Source: Psychrobacter sp. UBA6766 | GTDB taxonomy: Bacteria; Pseudomonadota; Gammaproteobacteria; Pseudomonadales; Moraxellaceae | Direction of reading: 5' to 3' | DNA: 64,000 bases | Assembly (NCBI RefSeq): GCF_002453355.1 | Contig: NZ_DKGQ01000004.1 | Location: forward strand, 1 to 64,000 | Shown: piece by piece, positions 18,134 through 27,095 of the stretch | How positions within the stretch are numbered: the first letter of the stretch is position 1 | Layout of the letters: every line of letters starts with the position of its first letter | Translations under genes and position numbers: made by a program | The notes under the pieces: model-generated | The model's database searches: none | Seen by the model: only the letters and a program-made list of their open reading frames with translations | What the model was told of the DNA's origin: nothing

Positions 18134-19696
18134 TTATTCAGCAGTTCTTACATCGGTTTTTTGTAGCAGAGCATAATAAAAACCATCGCCACTCTCGCTA
18201 TCAATCGGCAGACATTGGCGACCGATAGTTTGTGCGATACCCCAATTACAATCCTCGGTAAATTCAATGGCTATTGCATCATTATAGTGAGCCATAAACT
18301 CCTGCATTTGAAGGGCGTTTTCTTGTTTTAAAATAGAGCAAGTGACATATAAAAGATAACCACCGGCTCTAAGCTGTGGCCAGAGATTATGCAAGATATC
18401 CGCTTGTAAGACTGCCGTTTGCTCGACATCCTCTTCGGTACGCAAAATACTGATATCGGGATGACGACGAATGACGCCCGTTGCGGTACAAGGAGAATCA
18501 AGCAGTATCGCATCAAATACGGCTTTATCTTTGTCTTTTTTATCAGCGTTTTGCCATGTGGTGGCATCGGCACAGACAATATTTAGCGCAATATTTTTTT
18601 CAGCTTGCTCTAGGTGTTGCTGGTTTAAATTTAAGCGTTGTAAATTCTCATAAATACGTTCAATACGAGGCGCTTCATTATCGATAGCCGTGAGCTTGAT
18701 AGTAGCAATCTCAGGAGACGCTTTAGTATCGTCTTGTTTCACATGAAACAAGGATGATTCATTGCAGCTGATTAATTCTAACCAGTGAGCCAATTTACCA
18801 CCGGGCGCTGCACACGCATCTAGAATATGTAGGTCAGTAGCATCGCTTTCACGGTTCAGTTTAGCCATCAAAGCTTTATTAATAATCGGCGCAGCAAGTT
18901 GAGCATGCATATCTTGCACACTGACTACCCCTTCAGCGAAATGTGGTAAAGCGCTGACTGCGGTACTTTGGTGTAGTCGCAAACCTTTAGTGGAAAGCGT
19001 GGTAACTAGAGCTGTATCTGACGAATTTGTTAATTTAAAACCGGTGGTAAGCTCAATCAGATCTGACTCAATTTCCGCACCTGCCAATGCTTGTTGGTAA
19101 TCGTCTACCGAGTCAACAGACGAATTCACCCGTAAAAACATCGGTGCAGCTTGACGCAGACCTTGCATCAGATCGTCATACTCTTCATTCCAATCTTGCT
19201 TAAGCTGATAAGCAAGCCAGTTAGGTAGGCTGTGTTTTTTATCACACTTCTTACGGAATTTGCTAGGATTTTTGGCAACCTTACGCAAAATGGCATTAAT
19301 CAAACCAGTCGCATGGGCAAAATCAATCTCTTTTGCCGCTTCGACCGTTTCATGAATTGCGGCATGATCCGCCACTTCTAAATAGAGCAATTGCACGAGG
19401 CCAACTTGAATGGTGGTGCGAACTTCAACCTCATCAATTGGGTTATCAGCAAGACTGTCAAGCAAACGCGCAAGTGCATACCATTGGCGTAATGTCGTTA
19501 GCAATAACGCATGAGCAAAACCTTTATCACCATCATGCAGACTGTTTAATAAGGGATCAAGGACGCTAGCAAGCGATTGACCATTTTGAATGGCTAGTAA
19601 AGTGCGAATCACTCTTACGCGGACGCTACCATTCATAATAAGATTGCTTGAAGGTTTGAGCTTATTATTTCTTGGCGCAGTGCTGATTTGTCTCAT
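18134..19696 (-). CDS. rsmB: 16S rRNA m5C967 methyltransferase RsmB
   Basis: The 520-residue protein has an N-terminal NusB-like RNA-binding domain (about 20-160) and a C-terminal SAM methyltransferase of the NOL1/NOP2/Sun type. Visible motifs are LHILDACAAPGGKLAHWLEL, DSPCTATGVIRRHPDI (Cys that helps release the product) and YVTCSILKQEN (nucleophilic Cys). It methylates C967 of 16S rRNA. About 90 residues longer than E. coli RsmB, it carries an insertion after the PGGK motif (ESSLFHVKQDDTKASPE). That insertion contains a parS-like palindrome (18735-18750). It follows fmt, the usual neighbour. Confidence 0.95.
   Translation of the reverse strand: MRQISTAPRNNKLKPSSNLIMNGSVRVRVIRTLLAIQNGQSLASVLDPLLNSLHDGDKGFAHALLLTTLRQWYALARLLDSLADNPIDEVEVRTTIQVGLVQLLYLEVADHAAIHETVEAAKEIDFAHATGLINAILRKVAKNPSKFRKKCDKKHSLPNWLAYQLKQDWNEEYDDLMQGLRQAAPMFLRVNSSVDSVDDYQQALAGAEIESDLIELTTGFKLTNSSDTALVTTLSTKGLRLHQSTAVSALPHFAEGVVSVQDMHAQLAAPIINKALMAKLNRESDATDLHILDACAAPGGKLAHWLELISCNESSLFHVKQDDTKASPEIATIKLTAIDNEAPRIERIYENLQRLNLNQQHLEQAEKNIALNIVCADATTWQNADKKDKDKAVFDAILLDSPCTATGVIRRHPDISILRTEEDVEQTAVLQADILHNLWPQLRAGGYLLYVTCSILKQENALQMQEFMAHYNDAIAIEFTEDCNWGIAQTIGRQCLPIDSESGDGFYYALLQKTDVRTAE
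18735..18750. other. parS-like palindrome 2, inside rsmB
   Basis: TGTTTCACATGAAACA matches the ParB consensus at 15 of 16 positions. Read on the rsmB strand it encodes the peptide FHVKQ within an insertion not expected in the family. Confidence 0.75.
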
Positions 19697-19790
19697 TAAA
19701 TTTTATTTCCTTGACGTATGAGTAATAACGTCTTATGCAAGTTAGATTGCTTATCATTAGATATATTAAGCTTGATTAAACTTAATTAAA

Positions 19791-20897
19791 TTACTTTGCT
19801 TCTGCAGTGAACTGATCACCATCGTTTAATTGATTACCATGACATATTTGCTCGGCAGTCATCGGTTTACCACCTGCAAACTGTAAATCAGTAATCGCCA
19901 AAGTCGTGACTGATTGCTCATTGCTTTGTTGCTTGATATCAGCTTCTTTGCCACAAGCCACCAATATCGCTTTGCGGCCAACACTGATAATCGTACCAGC
20001 AGGCTTATCGGTTTGTTGTGATGGATTGACAGGTAAGCTCGCTAAAATCTTGACGCGCTGCCCTGCGAGAAAAGTATACGCACCCGGCCACGGTGTTAAG
20101 CCACGAATTTGACGTTCAATCTCAGTAGCGGATTGCATCCAGTCAATTTCGCCTTCAGTTTTGACCAATTTTTCCGCATAATTAGCCAGACTGTCATCTT
20201 GAGCTAGCGCTTGTGCTTGGTAATGCGCCAAGTCGGTTAATACTGTGCTAATAGCTGTCGCGCCAAGTGTCGCCATCTTATCATGGAGACTGGCTGCTGT
20301 ATCATCAGCTTCGATAAGAGCGCTGACTTTATAAAGCATATCGCCCGTATCTAAGCCTTTATCCATCTGCATAATGGTGATACCAGTCTCGCTATCGCCC
20401 GCCAATAGCGCGCGATGAATCGGTGCTGCCCCGCGCCATCGTGGCAATAATGAAGCATGGATATTAAGACAACCATAAGTAGGTGTGGTCAATACGCCAA
20501 TCGGCAATATTAGCCCATAGGCGGCAACAATCATCACATCCGGCTGATAGGAACGCAGGTTCTGACGTGCCGCCATGCCCTCGGTACTAGACTTTTTAAA
20601 GGTCGCTGGCTGTTCAACCACAATGTCATTCGCCAATGCCACTTGCTTTACCGCCGAAGCAGCCAGTTTCTGACCACGGCCTGCTTTACGATCAGGCTGC
20701 GTATAAACGGCAACGATATCTATATTAAGCGCTTCTTGCTGCTGAATAAGTGCCTCAAGGCTAATCGCCGCAAAATCAGGTGTTCCAGCAAATACCACTC
20801 GCAACGGGTTAGCGGCTGTTGGTACTTTGATAACGGGGCTTTGCTGAGGTTGCGTGGTATTAGTAGGTAAATCAGATTGACAAGCAAATGTGGTCAT
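19791..20897 (-). CDS. fmt: Methionyl-tRNA formyltransferase
   Basis: Fmt formylates initiator Met-tRNA using 10-formyl-THF. The 368-residue protein contains the formyltransferase core with VVFAGTPDFAA (about 34-44) and the catalytic region GCLNIHASLLPRWRGAAPIHRALLAGD, plus the C-terminal tRNA-binding domain. It is longer than the 315-residue E. coli enzyme. Much of the difference is a Thr/Gln/Pro-rich N-terminal tail of about 32 residues; no later ATG precedes the conserved core. It is followed by rsmB (94 bases). The customary partner def is not in the window. Confidence 0.96.
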   Translation of the reverse strand: MTTFACQSDLPTNTTQPQQSPVIKVPTAANPLRVVFAGTPDFAAISLEALIQQQEALNIDIVAVYTQPDRKAGRGQKLAASAVKQVALANDIVVEQPATFKKSSTEGMAARQNLRSYQPDVMIVAAYGLILPIGVLTTPTYGCLNIHASLLPRWRGAAPIHRALLAGDSETGITIMQMDKGLDTGDMLYKVSALIEADDTAASLHDKMATLGATAISTVLTDLAHYQAQALAQDDSLANYAEKLVKTEGEIDWMQSATEIERQIRGLTPWPGAYTFLAGQRVKILASLPVNPSQQTDKPAGTIISVGRKAILVACGKEADIKQQSNEQSVTTLAITDLQFAGGKPMTAEQICHGNQLNDGDQFTAEAK

Positions 20898-21154
20898 AAT
20901 CAGGCACTATTTATGGTTAATCCACCTATTATAGGGGAGTTTGTAGCGTTGTGCCATGATTGTAATAGCGACAATCAAGCGCTACTAATGATGCTATTTA
21001 CCTTTATAATGGTAATCAAGCTCAGTGACTTATCCATCACACAAGAGTCAGCCAATCAAATAAGGCACAGCAAACACAGTACAGCAGTTAAACGGTTAGT
21101 TTTACTCACATTTAAAAATATACCGACTTACTGTCGATTTAGGGTTATGCTTTT

Positions 21155-24091
21155 ATGCAACAATTTAAATCTCTACAACGCCTGCTGATTTTTTATACGC
21201 TGACATTATTAACGATGTTGTCAGTGTATTACGGCACCATGTTTTATGAGATGAGACAGCATAATAAGCAGCACAGTCTACAAAGTTTTTATGAATTACA
21301 ATACGAGATAACTGAGCTTGACGACCCTAAAAACGCTGACATCAAAAAGATACTAGAAAAACCTTTTTTAAAGGACATAAGCTATCAGCTGATTTTTATG
21401 ATGCCGTCGGGGCAAACTTATATTCATCGCCGCACTCGTCCAAATGAGCGTGAGTTTTCCGGTATCATCTTTCCACAGATTACTCATCCATTGCCATCTA
21501 ATAGCAATCATCGTAGTACCTATGAGCTAAACAATCGTAGTCTGATCGGCACCATTGAGCTTGAGAGTGGTCATAAGGTTTATCCGATACTGCGTCATGA
21601 GCCACTTGATACTAATTGGATCTCGTATCGCTATTGGCTGCCTTTAATGACAGCACTCTTGCTTTTTATCATCGCTTTGCTTTATACGCTCAAACGACTT
21701 AACAACTGGGAACAGCTCCTGCTTTATACCGATGAGTTAAGTAGCCGTGCTAAAGAAGGATATGTCATACCACCGTTTATGGAAAAACAAACCACGGCGG
21801 AGTTTTTGCGTTTAGGTCATGCGCTGAGCCGCATCAGTTATCAGCTGCATAATAACCATCGCCGCATTACCACACTGCAACATCGTTTAGAGCGTTTGGT
21901 TGATCATGCCCCGCTGCCGATGCTGATGCTGATGAGACACGGACAGATAAACTTTTTTAATCAGCGTTTTGAGCAAGTGTTTGCCACCACCTTTCAAAGC
22001 GATAGCAATTATCAATTGACCGACTTTGTCTTCGCTAAAGACGAAACAACCCAAACACTGCTAAAAAAACTGGTCGACCTACGGGTCACGCGCACGCTAC
22101 TGGTTTATGGCTTGCATAATAAAAAAGCCTATCAGTTACATATTACGCCGTGGTTTGGCGAGCATGGTCAAGTACATGGTTTTACCGTTCTACTAAATAA
22201 TATTCATGAGTTGCTCGAACAAACCGCACAGTTGGAGCAGCAAAACCAACAGTTACAACGCCACCTTGATGAGTTTGCTACGCTCAAATCAACGATGGGT
22301 CATAATTTACGCCTGCCACTAGAAGCGATGATTGATACGCTAGAACCTATCGACCCTGACAACCTGACCGTGAAGCAGAATCAAGTGGTTACGACTTTGA
22401 TTCAAACCAGTCACTCTATGCTTACCATGCTAAACGACATGTTGGATATAGGAGAAATAGAGGTTCGTAAAACCCGACTATCTGTTGAAGCGGTCGATAT
22501 TTATAAATTTGGACAGCAAGTCAGCCAGTCACTGATAGAGAGAACAAGGCAGCAAGGACTTGAGCTACTGTATTTTTTCGCACCTGACAGTCCGCGCTGT
22601 ATTGATACTGACCATAGGCGCCTACAGCAAATCTTGCGCAACTTATTAGATAATGCCATTAAATTTACCAACTCTGGCTATGTGTCGTTGACCATCGATG
22701 CGCTGAGCAACGCAGATGTATTAACCCTCAAAAACAGCAGCTTAGACGCAATTGATAAAGACGATGCATTTAATAAAAGCAGTGATACTAATAATAGTAT
22801 AGATAAGTCAAACAGTACCCATCATCCATCGCACGACTGGGTTCGGTTTAGTATAAAAGATAGTGGAATAGGAATCGATATAGCAAAACAGCATCAGCTG
22901 CTCACTTATTTTAATGAAAACAACAGCCAGAATAGTAAACAAATCGTAAATCGCAATATTAACTACGTACAAAAAAACAGCTCTGTAAAAGGGCTAGGGC
23001 TAAATGACGTCAATAGCTTTGCTAAACTATTAGGCGGTTTTATTGAAATGAGAAGTACGTTTGCTAAAGGCAGCACTTTTAACCTTTATTTGCCTTGTAA
23101 GCGACCAAACTATCAGCCTATCTATCATGCTAATCAGCAATTAACGCATATGCATCTTATTGCCGTGATTAAACAGCCGCTACGAGCCAAACATCTGCGC
23201 GATTTGTGCGCATATTTATCTATTCCCGCTACTATTTCCACTTCTATAGATAGAATAGCTCTTCAGCAAATAAACGATAAATTGGTAGAAGATGAGCAGA
23301 AACTTGCGCCTATTTTACTCCTAGATTATGAATATTACGAAGAAATCATGCTCGCTTTATCGCCTCAAATAGCCGCTGACAATAAAAATATAAATCATAA
23401 GAAAGCAGAAGCCACAACCACAAAAAATGTCGCAGCCAATAAAGCACGCATTGATATTGAGAAACAGCAGGCTTTAAACAGTTTATTGGCTAATGCATCA
23501 CTGCCAAAGGTCTTGGTCAGTATGAAAGCTGAGCGCCGTATCCCGTCTATGTTGTTGGAGCGCTGTGATGGGTTTTTAAACAAACCACTTGATGTGGCGT
23601 TATTGCTTTCTGAATTACTGCGATTAACTCTGCCTGTCAGACAAACCTTAGTGCAGCCAGAAAATAATAGGGAAAACAGTAGCCAGTTAGTCGCAGCAGC
23701 CGATGCGGCGACTCATGAAACTTTAGCGCCATTGATTTTAGTGGTAGAAGACAGCCCAACCAATCAAAAAATAGCTTGCAAGATATTAGAAAAAATCGGC
23801 TATCGGAGTGTGGTTGCAGAAGATGGCCAGCAGGCGTTAGATAAATTACAACAGCAGCGCCAAGAGATTGCACTTATTTTAATGGACTGCCGAATGCCAG
23901 TGATGGACGGTTTTCAAGCGACCCAAGCTATTCGCGCGCAAGGCGATGATATTCCTATCGTTGCGCTGACTGCAAATAACAGCGAAGAGGATCGCATCGC
24001 TTGCTTGCAAGTAGGAATGGATGAGTTTTTAGCCAAGCCTATTAATAAAAAGAAGCTACAAGACGTTTTGCAAACGCTGATTAAAACCTAA
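21155..24091 (+). CDS. Hybrid sensor histidine kinase/response regulator
   Basis: The 978-residue two-component protein has membrane segments near 8-27 and 160-182 around a periplasmic sensor region. A PAS-like segment follows (about 245-345), then a coiled coil, a dimerisation/phosphoacceptor helix with His383 (GHNLRLPLE), and an HATPase domain with N-box N500 and KDSGIGID and KGLGL G-boxes. A receiver-like domain without a clear Asp site is next (about 660-840), then an intact C-terminal receiver with Asp911 (LILMDCRMPVMDG) and the Lys in LAKPI. There is no Hpt domain and no response regulator gene next to it, so its phosphorelay partner is elsewhere. The architecture is BarA/GacS-like, but the input signal is unknown. 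The residue after His383 is Asn rather than the usual Glu/Asp. Confidence 0.9.
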   Translation: MQQFKSLQRLLIFYTLTLLTMLSVYYGTMFYEMRQHNKQHSLQSFYELQYEITELDDPKNADIKKILEKPFLKDISYQLIFMMPSGQTYIHRRTRPNEREFSGIIFPQITHPLPSNSNHRSTYELNNRSLIGTIELESGHKVYPILRHEPLDTNWISYRYWLPLMTALLLFIIALLYTLKRLNNWEQLLLYTDELSSRAKEGYVIPPFMEKQTTAEFLRLGHALSRISYQLHNNHRRITTLQHRLERLVDHAPLPMLMLMRHGQINFFNQRFEQVFATTFQSDSNYQLTDFVFAKDETTQTLLKKLVDLRVTRTLLVYGLHNKKAYQLHITPWFGEHGQVHGFTVLLNNIHELLEQTAQLEQQNQQLQRHLDEFATLKSTMGHNLRLPLEAMIDTLEPIDPDNLTVKQNQVVTTLIQTSHSMLTMLNDMLDIGEIEVRKTRLSVEAVDIYKFGQQVSQSLIERTRQQGLELLYFFAPDSPRCIDTDHRRLQQILRNLLDNAIKFTNSGYVSLTIDALSNADVLTLKNSSLDAIDKDDAFNKSSDTNNSIDKSNSTHHPSHDWVRFSIKDSGIGIDIAKQHQLLTYFNENNSQNSKQIVNRNINYVQKNSSVKGLGLNDVNSFAKLLGGFIEMRSTFAKGSTFNLYLPCKRPNYQPIYHANQQLTHMHLIAVIKQPLRAKHLRDLCAYLSIPATISTSIDRIALQQINDKLVEDEQKLAPILLLDYEYYEEIMLALSPQIAADNKNINHKKAEATTTKNVAANKARIDIEKQQALNSLLANASLPKVLVSMKAERRIPSMLLERCDGFLNKPLDVALLLSELLRLTLPVRQTLVQPENNRENSSQLVAAADAATHETLAPLILVVEDSPTNQKIACKILEKIGYRSVVAEDGQQALDKLQQQRQEIALILMDCRMPVMDGFQATQAIRAQGDDIPIVALTANNSEEDRIACLQVGMDEFLAKPINKKKLQDVLQTLIKT

Positions 24092-24191
24092 TAAGCGTCT
24101 GCGAGACTTGTTAGCCATATTAAAGCAGCATTGGCACAGTTTGATTCGTACAACTTTAATTTTAAAGTCTACTATTTTCAAAGTTTAACCG

Positions 24192-24866
24192 TTATTTCAA
24201 AAACCCATTATCAGCTAAAAACGCCTCAGTAATAGTACTTTGTGGACTGCTATTAGTTGAGCTATCCATTTGCGATTTATTTAATAACCGCTCCAAATAT
24301 CGTGCCACAATATCGACTTCCACATTGACTTTACTCCCAACTAACCAATGCTGCGCGATATTGGTCACTTGCGCGGTATGCGGAATGATATTGAGCGAGA
24401 CAATATTATCACGCACTAAATTGGCGGTAAGACTGATACCATCGAGGGTAATAGAACCCTTGGTCGCTGTGTAATGCGCCAATTCTTGTGGTATCTCAAT
24501 TTCGATATAAAGTGAACGCGCATCTTTTTGCAGCTTAGTGACCACGCCTACGCCATCGACATGACCGGCAACAATATGACCGCCAAATCGTGTGGTCGGT
24601 AGCATGGCTTTTTCTAGGTTCACCGTATAGCCGGGCTTCAAATCCGCTAGAGCAGTACGAGCGATAGTTTCACGTGAAACATCAACAGAGTAATGATTAC
24701 TGCCAAACTCCACCACCGTCAAGCAAATGCCATTTGAAGCAATAGAATCTCCTAACTTCACATCGCTAAAATCTAAGCCATCAGATTCTATCGTTAGACG
24801 AATATCACCGCTCATTGACTGCATGGACTTTACTTTTCCGACGCTTTCTATAATTCCAGTAAACAT
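24192..24866 (-). CDS. ribE: Riboflavin synthase, alpha subunit
   Basis: This enzyme dismutates two molecules of 6,7-dimethyl-8-ribityllumazine to riboflavin. The 224-residue protein contains the two tandem lumazine-binding domains: MFTGIIESVGKV opens the first (1-97) and FGGHIVAGHVDGVG begins the second (about 98-200). A Ser-rich C-terminal tail follows. It is separated from ribD by a 478-base region rich in DnaA boxes. A parS-like palindrome (24666-24681) lies within the coding sequence and encodes VSRET. I see no FMN riboswitch upstream. Confidence 0.96.
   Translation of the reverse strand: MFTGIIESVGKVKSMQSMSGDIRLTIESDGLDFSDVKLGDSIASNGICLTVVEFGSNHYSVDVSRETIARTALADLKPGYTVNLEKAMLPTTRFGGHIVAGHVDGVGVVTKLQKDARSLYIEIEIPQELAHYTATKGSITLDGISLTANLVRDNIVSLNIIPHTAQVTNIAQHWLVGSKVNVEVDIVARYLERLLNKSQMDSSTNSSPQSTITEAFLADNGFLK
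24666..24681. other. parS-like palindrome 3, inside ribE
   Basis: AGTTTCACGTGAAACA matches the ParB consensus at 15 of 16 positions. It encodes VSRET on the ribE strand, at a point where riboflavin synthases normally carry this peptide or a close variant. Confidence 0.75.
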
Positions 24867-25196
24867 ATCAACCTCTTTTGATTTTTTATTGCCATTAAAG
24901 GCAGAATATATTGTTTGAGACTATGGTTTCATTTGCAACCATCAGTGATGACTGCTATTAGACTTTAAGTGAGTTATAACGTTAGTATAAACTTAGCCAA
25001 AATATGAAGAGTTAGTGGATAGATTGTGGATAACTAACGTTAATTTAAGAAACAGTACGATTAGAACCTTTATTTCTAAAGAGTTATCCACAGTAATTCG
25101 ACATCTTAGTAGTTATTCCCTAGAGCAAAAAAATTATCGTAAGTTACTGATTCTTAATATATTAAATATTTAAATCATTGTTAGAGATTACTAATA

Positions 25197-25212
25197 AGTT
25201 TCATGTGAAACG
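25197..25212. other. parS-like palindrome 4
   Basis: AGTTTCATGTGAAACG matches the ParB consensus at 13 of 16 positions. It is intergenic, within the second DnaA-box cluster, 11 bases from palindrome 5. Confidence 0.5.
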
Positions 25213-25223
25213 AAGTTATACAC

Positions 25224-25239
25224 AGTTTCATGTGAAACC
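25224..25239. other. parS-like palindrome 5
   Basis: AGTTTCATGTGAAACC matches the ParB consensus at 13 of 16 positions. Its first base is the last base of a TTATACACA DnaA box, so the two sites abut. Confidence 0.5.
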
Positions 25240-25344
25240 TTAATCAAACCATTATATTTATCCACATCAGTTATCTCTAGCTCTCACCTTGTGGATAAAA
25301 TCTCTTGAATTTAACCTTAAAAAACAACAGGGTTATGACATGAG

Positions 25345-26400
25345 CTATAAAGGTAAGAGGGTAAGTTTAAGGTCAGAACCAAGTTGCTCATGACATTGAA
25401 TATCAAAACGTAGCTGCTGCGCTAAGGATAGTGGATTGATATCAACCATAGGACGCGCTTGCGGGCCTAATAAGCAAGGTGCTTGATAAACTATAAGTTC
25501 ATCCACCAATTGCTGTTGCAAAAAGCTTCCTGCAACGCTTGCGCCAGCCTCTACTAAAACGTCATAACATTGATGTTCCTTTACTAAGTTTTTTAACAGA
25601 TCAATTAAACTTTCTGTGCGCCAATATAATGTTTCTGGATGCTGGCATAGTTGATAGTTAGATTGCAAATCATATTCTAGTCGCCCTCGCCTATCCAGTA
25701 TTACTACCTTAGGAGTGGGGATTTGCGCAGCATTTACGCCTAATTGGTTGGAACGGACATTTAATTGCGGGTTGTCAATGATCACGGTTTCACTACCTGT
25801 GATAATAGCGCTACTTTGCGCTCGTAGCTTCTGAACATCTTCGCGTGCCGCTGCGCCCGTAATCCATTTTGACTCTCCGGACGCCATTGCGGTACGACCG
25901 TCAAGACTGGTAGCGATTTTAAGTCTGACATAAGGCATTTGGGTGCGCATCGCCTTTAAAAAGCCTTTATTCAATGCTTCTGCCTGTGTGGTTAATATCC
26001 CAACGCTAACGGTTATCCCCGCTTGCTTTAACAATCCCACTCCGCGACCAGCCACTTGTGGATTAGGATCAAGACCTGCGATAACGACACGTTTCACACC
26101 AGCCTCAATAAGGCCTAATGCACAGGGCGGTGTACGCCCAGTATGACTGCAAGGCTCTAATGTCACATAAGCGGTAGCTCCCACTGCTCGCGTCCCAGCA
26201 TCTTTTAGGGCAAACACTTCAGCATGCGGCTGACCGGCTTTAGGGTGGAATCCTTGACCGACAACTTCTTCTGCTTGAACAATAACACAGCCGACCGCTG
26301 GATTTGGTCGGGTCGTATACAAGCCGCGCTTCGCCTGCTCGATGGCAAGCATCATAAAATAGCGGTCATTGTCATCTTGAGAATGATTTGAGTTCGTCAT
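25345..26400 (-). CDS. ribD: Bifunctional diaminohydroxyphosphoribosylaminopyrimidine deaminase / 5-amino-6-(5-phosphoribosylamino)uracil reductase
   Basis: RibD performs the second and third steps of riboflavin synthesis. The N-terminal deaminase has the zinc ligands in HAEVFAL and EPCSHTGRTPPC. The C-terminal reductase (about 150-350) opens VRLKIATSLDGRTAMASGESKWITG. From the ATG at 26400 it has 351 residues; the frame continues 14 codons upstream to another ATG (26442), and neither has a clear ribosome-binding site. nrdR lies upstream, the usual nrdR-ribD order. Confidence 0.96.
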   Translation of the reverse strand: MTNSNHSQDDNDRYFMMLAIEQAKRGLYTTRPNPAVGCVIVQAEEVVGQGFHPKAGQPHAEVFALKDAGTRAVGATAYVTLEPCSHTGRTPPCALGLIEAGVKRVVIAGLDPNPQVAGRGVGLLKQAGITVSVGILTTQAEALNKGFLKAMRTQMPYVRLKIATSLDGRTAMASGESKWITGAAAREDVQKLRAQSSAIITGSETVIIDNPQLNVRSNQLGVNAAQIPTPKVVILDRRGRLEYDLQSNYQLCQHPETLYWRTESLIDLLKNLVKEHQCYDVLVEAGASVAGSFLQQQLVDELIVYQAPCLLGPQARPMVDINPLSLAQQLRFDIQCHEQLGSDLKLTLLPL

Positions 26401-26523
26401 AGATGTGTACTTAATAAAGAGTAGGAAACGTTTTATAGTCATTCAATAAGTTAAGCAATTTTAAATTACAAAGATTGCTCAGGATTAAATTAGATTTACT
26501 AGGATATCGATATTTACATCAGC

Positions 26524-26982
26524 CTATTTTTCATTTGGACGAATATTGGCAATCTCCTGATGAAACGCGTCGATATCTTGAAAGTCGCGATAAACACTAG
26601 CAAAGCGCACATAAGCGACATCATCGAGCGTTTTAAGCTCGCTCATGATAATTTCACCCAATACTTTACTACTCACCTCACGCTCGCCCATTTGCCGTAC
26701 ACGCTTCTCAATACGGCTAATCATGGCCTCCTGTTCATCAATGGTAATTGGGCGTTTTTGTAGCGGTAATAAAATCGAGCGGCGCAATTTATCATTATCA
26801 TAAGGTTCGATTTTGCCACTTGATTTGATAATACGCGGCATCACCACTTCTACCACCTCAAAGGTCGTAAAACGTTCCTGACAGCTATTACATGAGCGAC
26901 GACGACGTACTTGCGCCCCTTCAGCCGCCAGCCTTGAGTCGATAACCTTGGTATCTGACGCATTACAGTAAGGGCAATGCAT
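26524..26982 (-). CDS. nrdR: Transcriptional repressor NrdR
   Basis: The 152-residue protein has a zinc ribbon (CPYC at 3-6 and CNSC at 31-34) followed by an ATP-cone domain (about 46-140). NrdR senses dATP/ATP and represses ribonucleotide reductase operons. AAGGA precedes the start. It is followed by ribD on the same strand (81-123 bases depending on the ribD start), a conserved arrangement in proteobacteria. Confidence 0.97.
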   Translation of the reverse strand: MHCPYCNASDTKVIDSRLAAEGAQVRRRRSCNSCQERFTTFEVVEVVMPRIIKSSGKIEPYDNDKLRRSILLPLQKRPITIDEQEAMISRIEKRVRQMGEREVSSKVLGEIIMSELKTLDDVAYVRFASVYRDFQDIDAFHQEIANIRPNEK

Positions 26983-27095
26983 ACTCTTTTCCTTAGTTTA
27001 ATAATGAAGGCGCGTATAGTTATTTATAAAATTGAACTTTCTAAAAACTGGCATCTCTTAGCAGGCAATCCAATATATAAACAACCTTTTGGTCA

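Larger units (their letters stand above)
24867..25344. other. Intergenic DnaA-box and parS-like cluster between ribD and ribE
   Basis: This 478-base AT-rich region has no ORF. It contains four perfect DnaA boxes: TGTGGATAA at 25025-25033 and 25290-25298 (minus orientation) and TTATCCACA at 25084-25092 and 25258-25266. TTATACACA, also within the accepted consensus, lies at 25216-25224. Two parS-like palindromes lie at 25197-25212 and 25224-25239. The density of boxes rivals that of the origin at 32.0-32.3 kb. It could titrate DnaA, regulate replication or ribE, or be part of a split origin. Confidence 0.8.

Noticed and set aside
24867..25344. FMN riboswitch upstream of ribE
   Set aside because: None of the conserved RFN-element segments is visible; the region is explained by DnaA boxes and parS-like sites.
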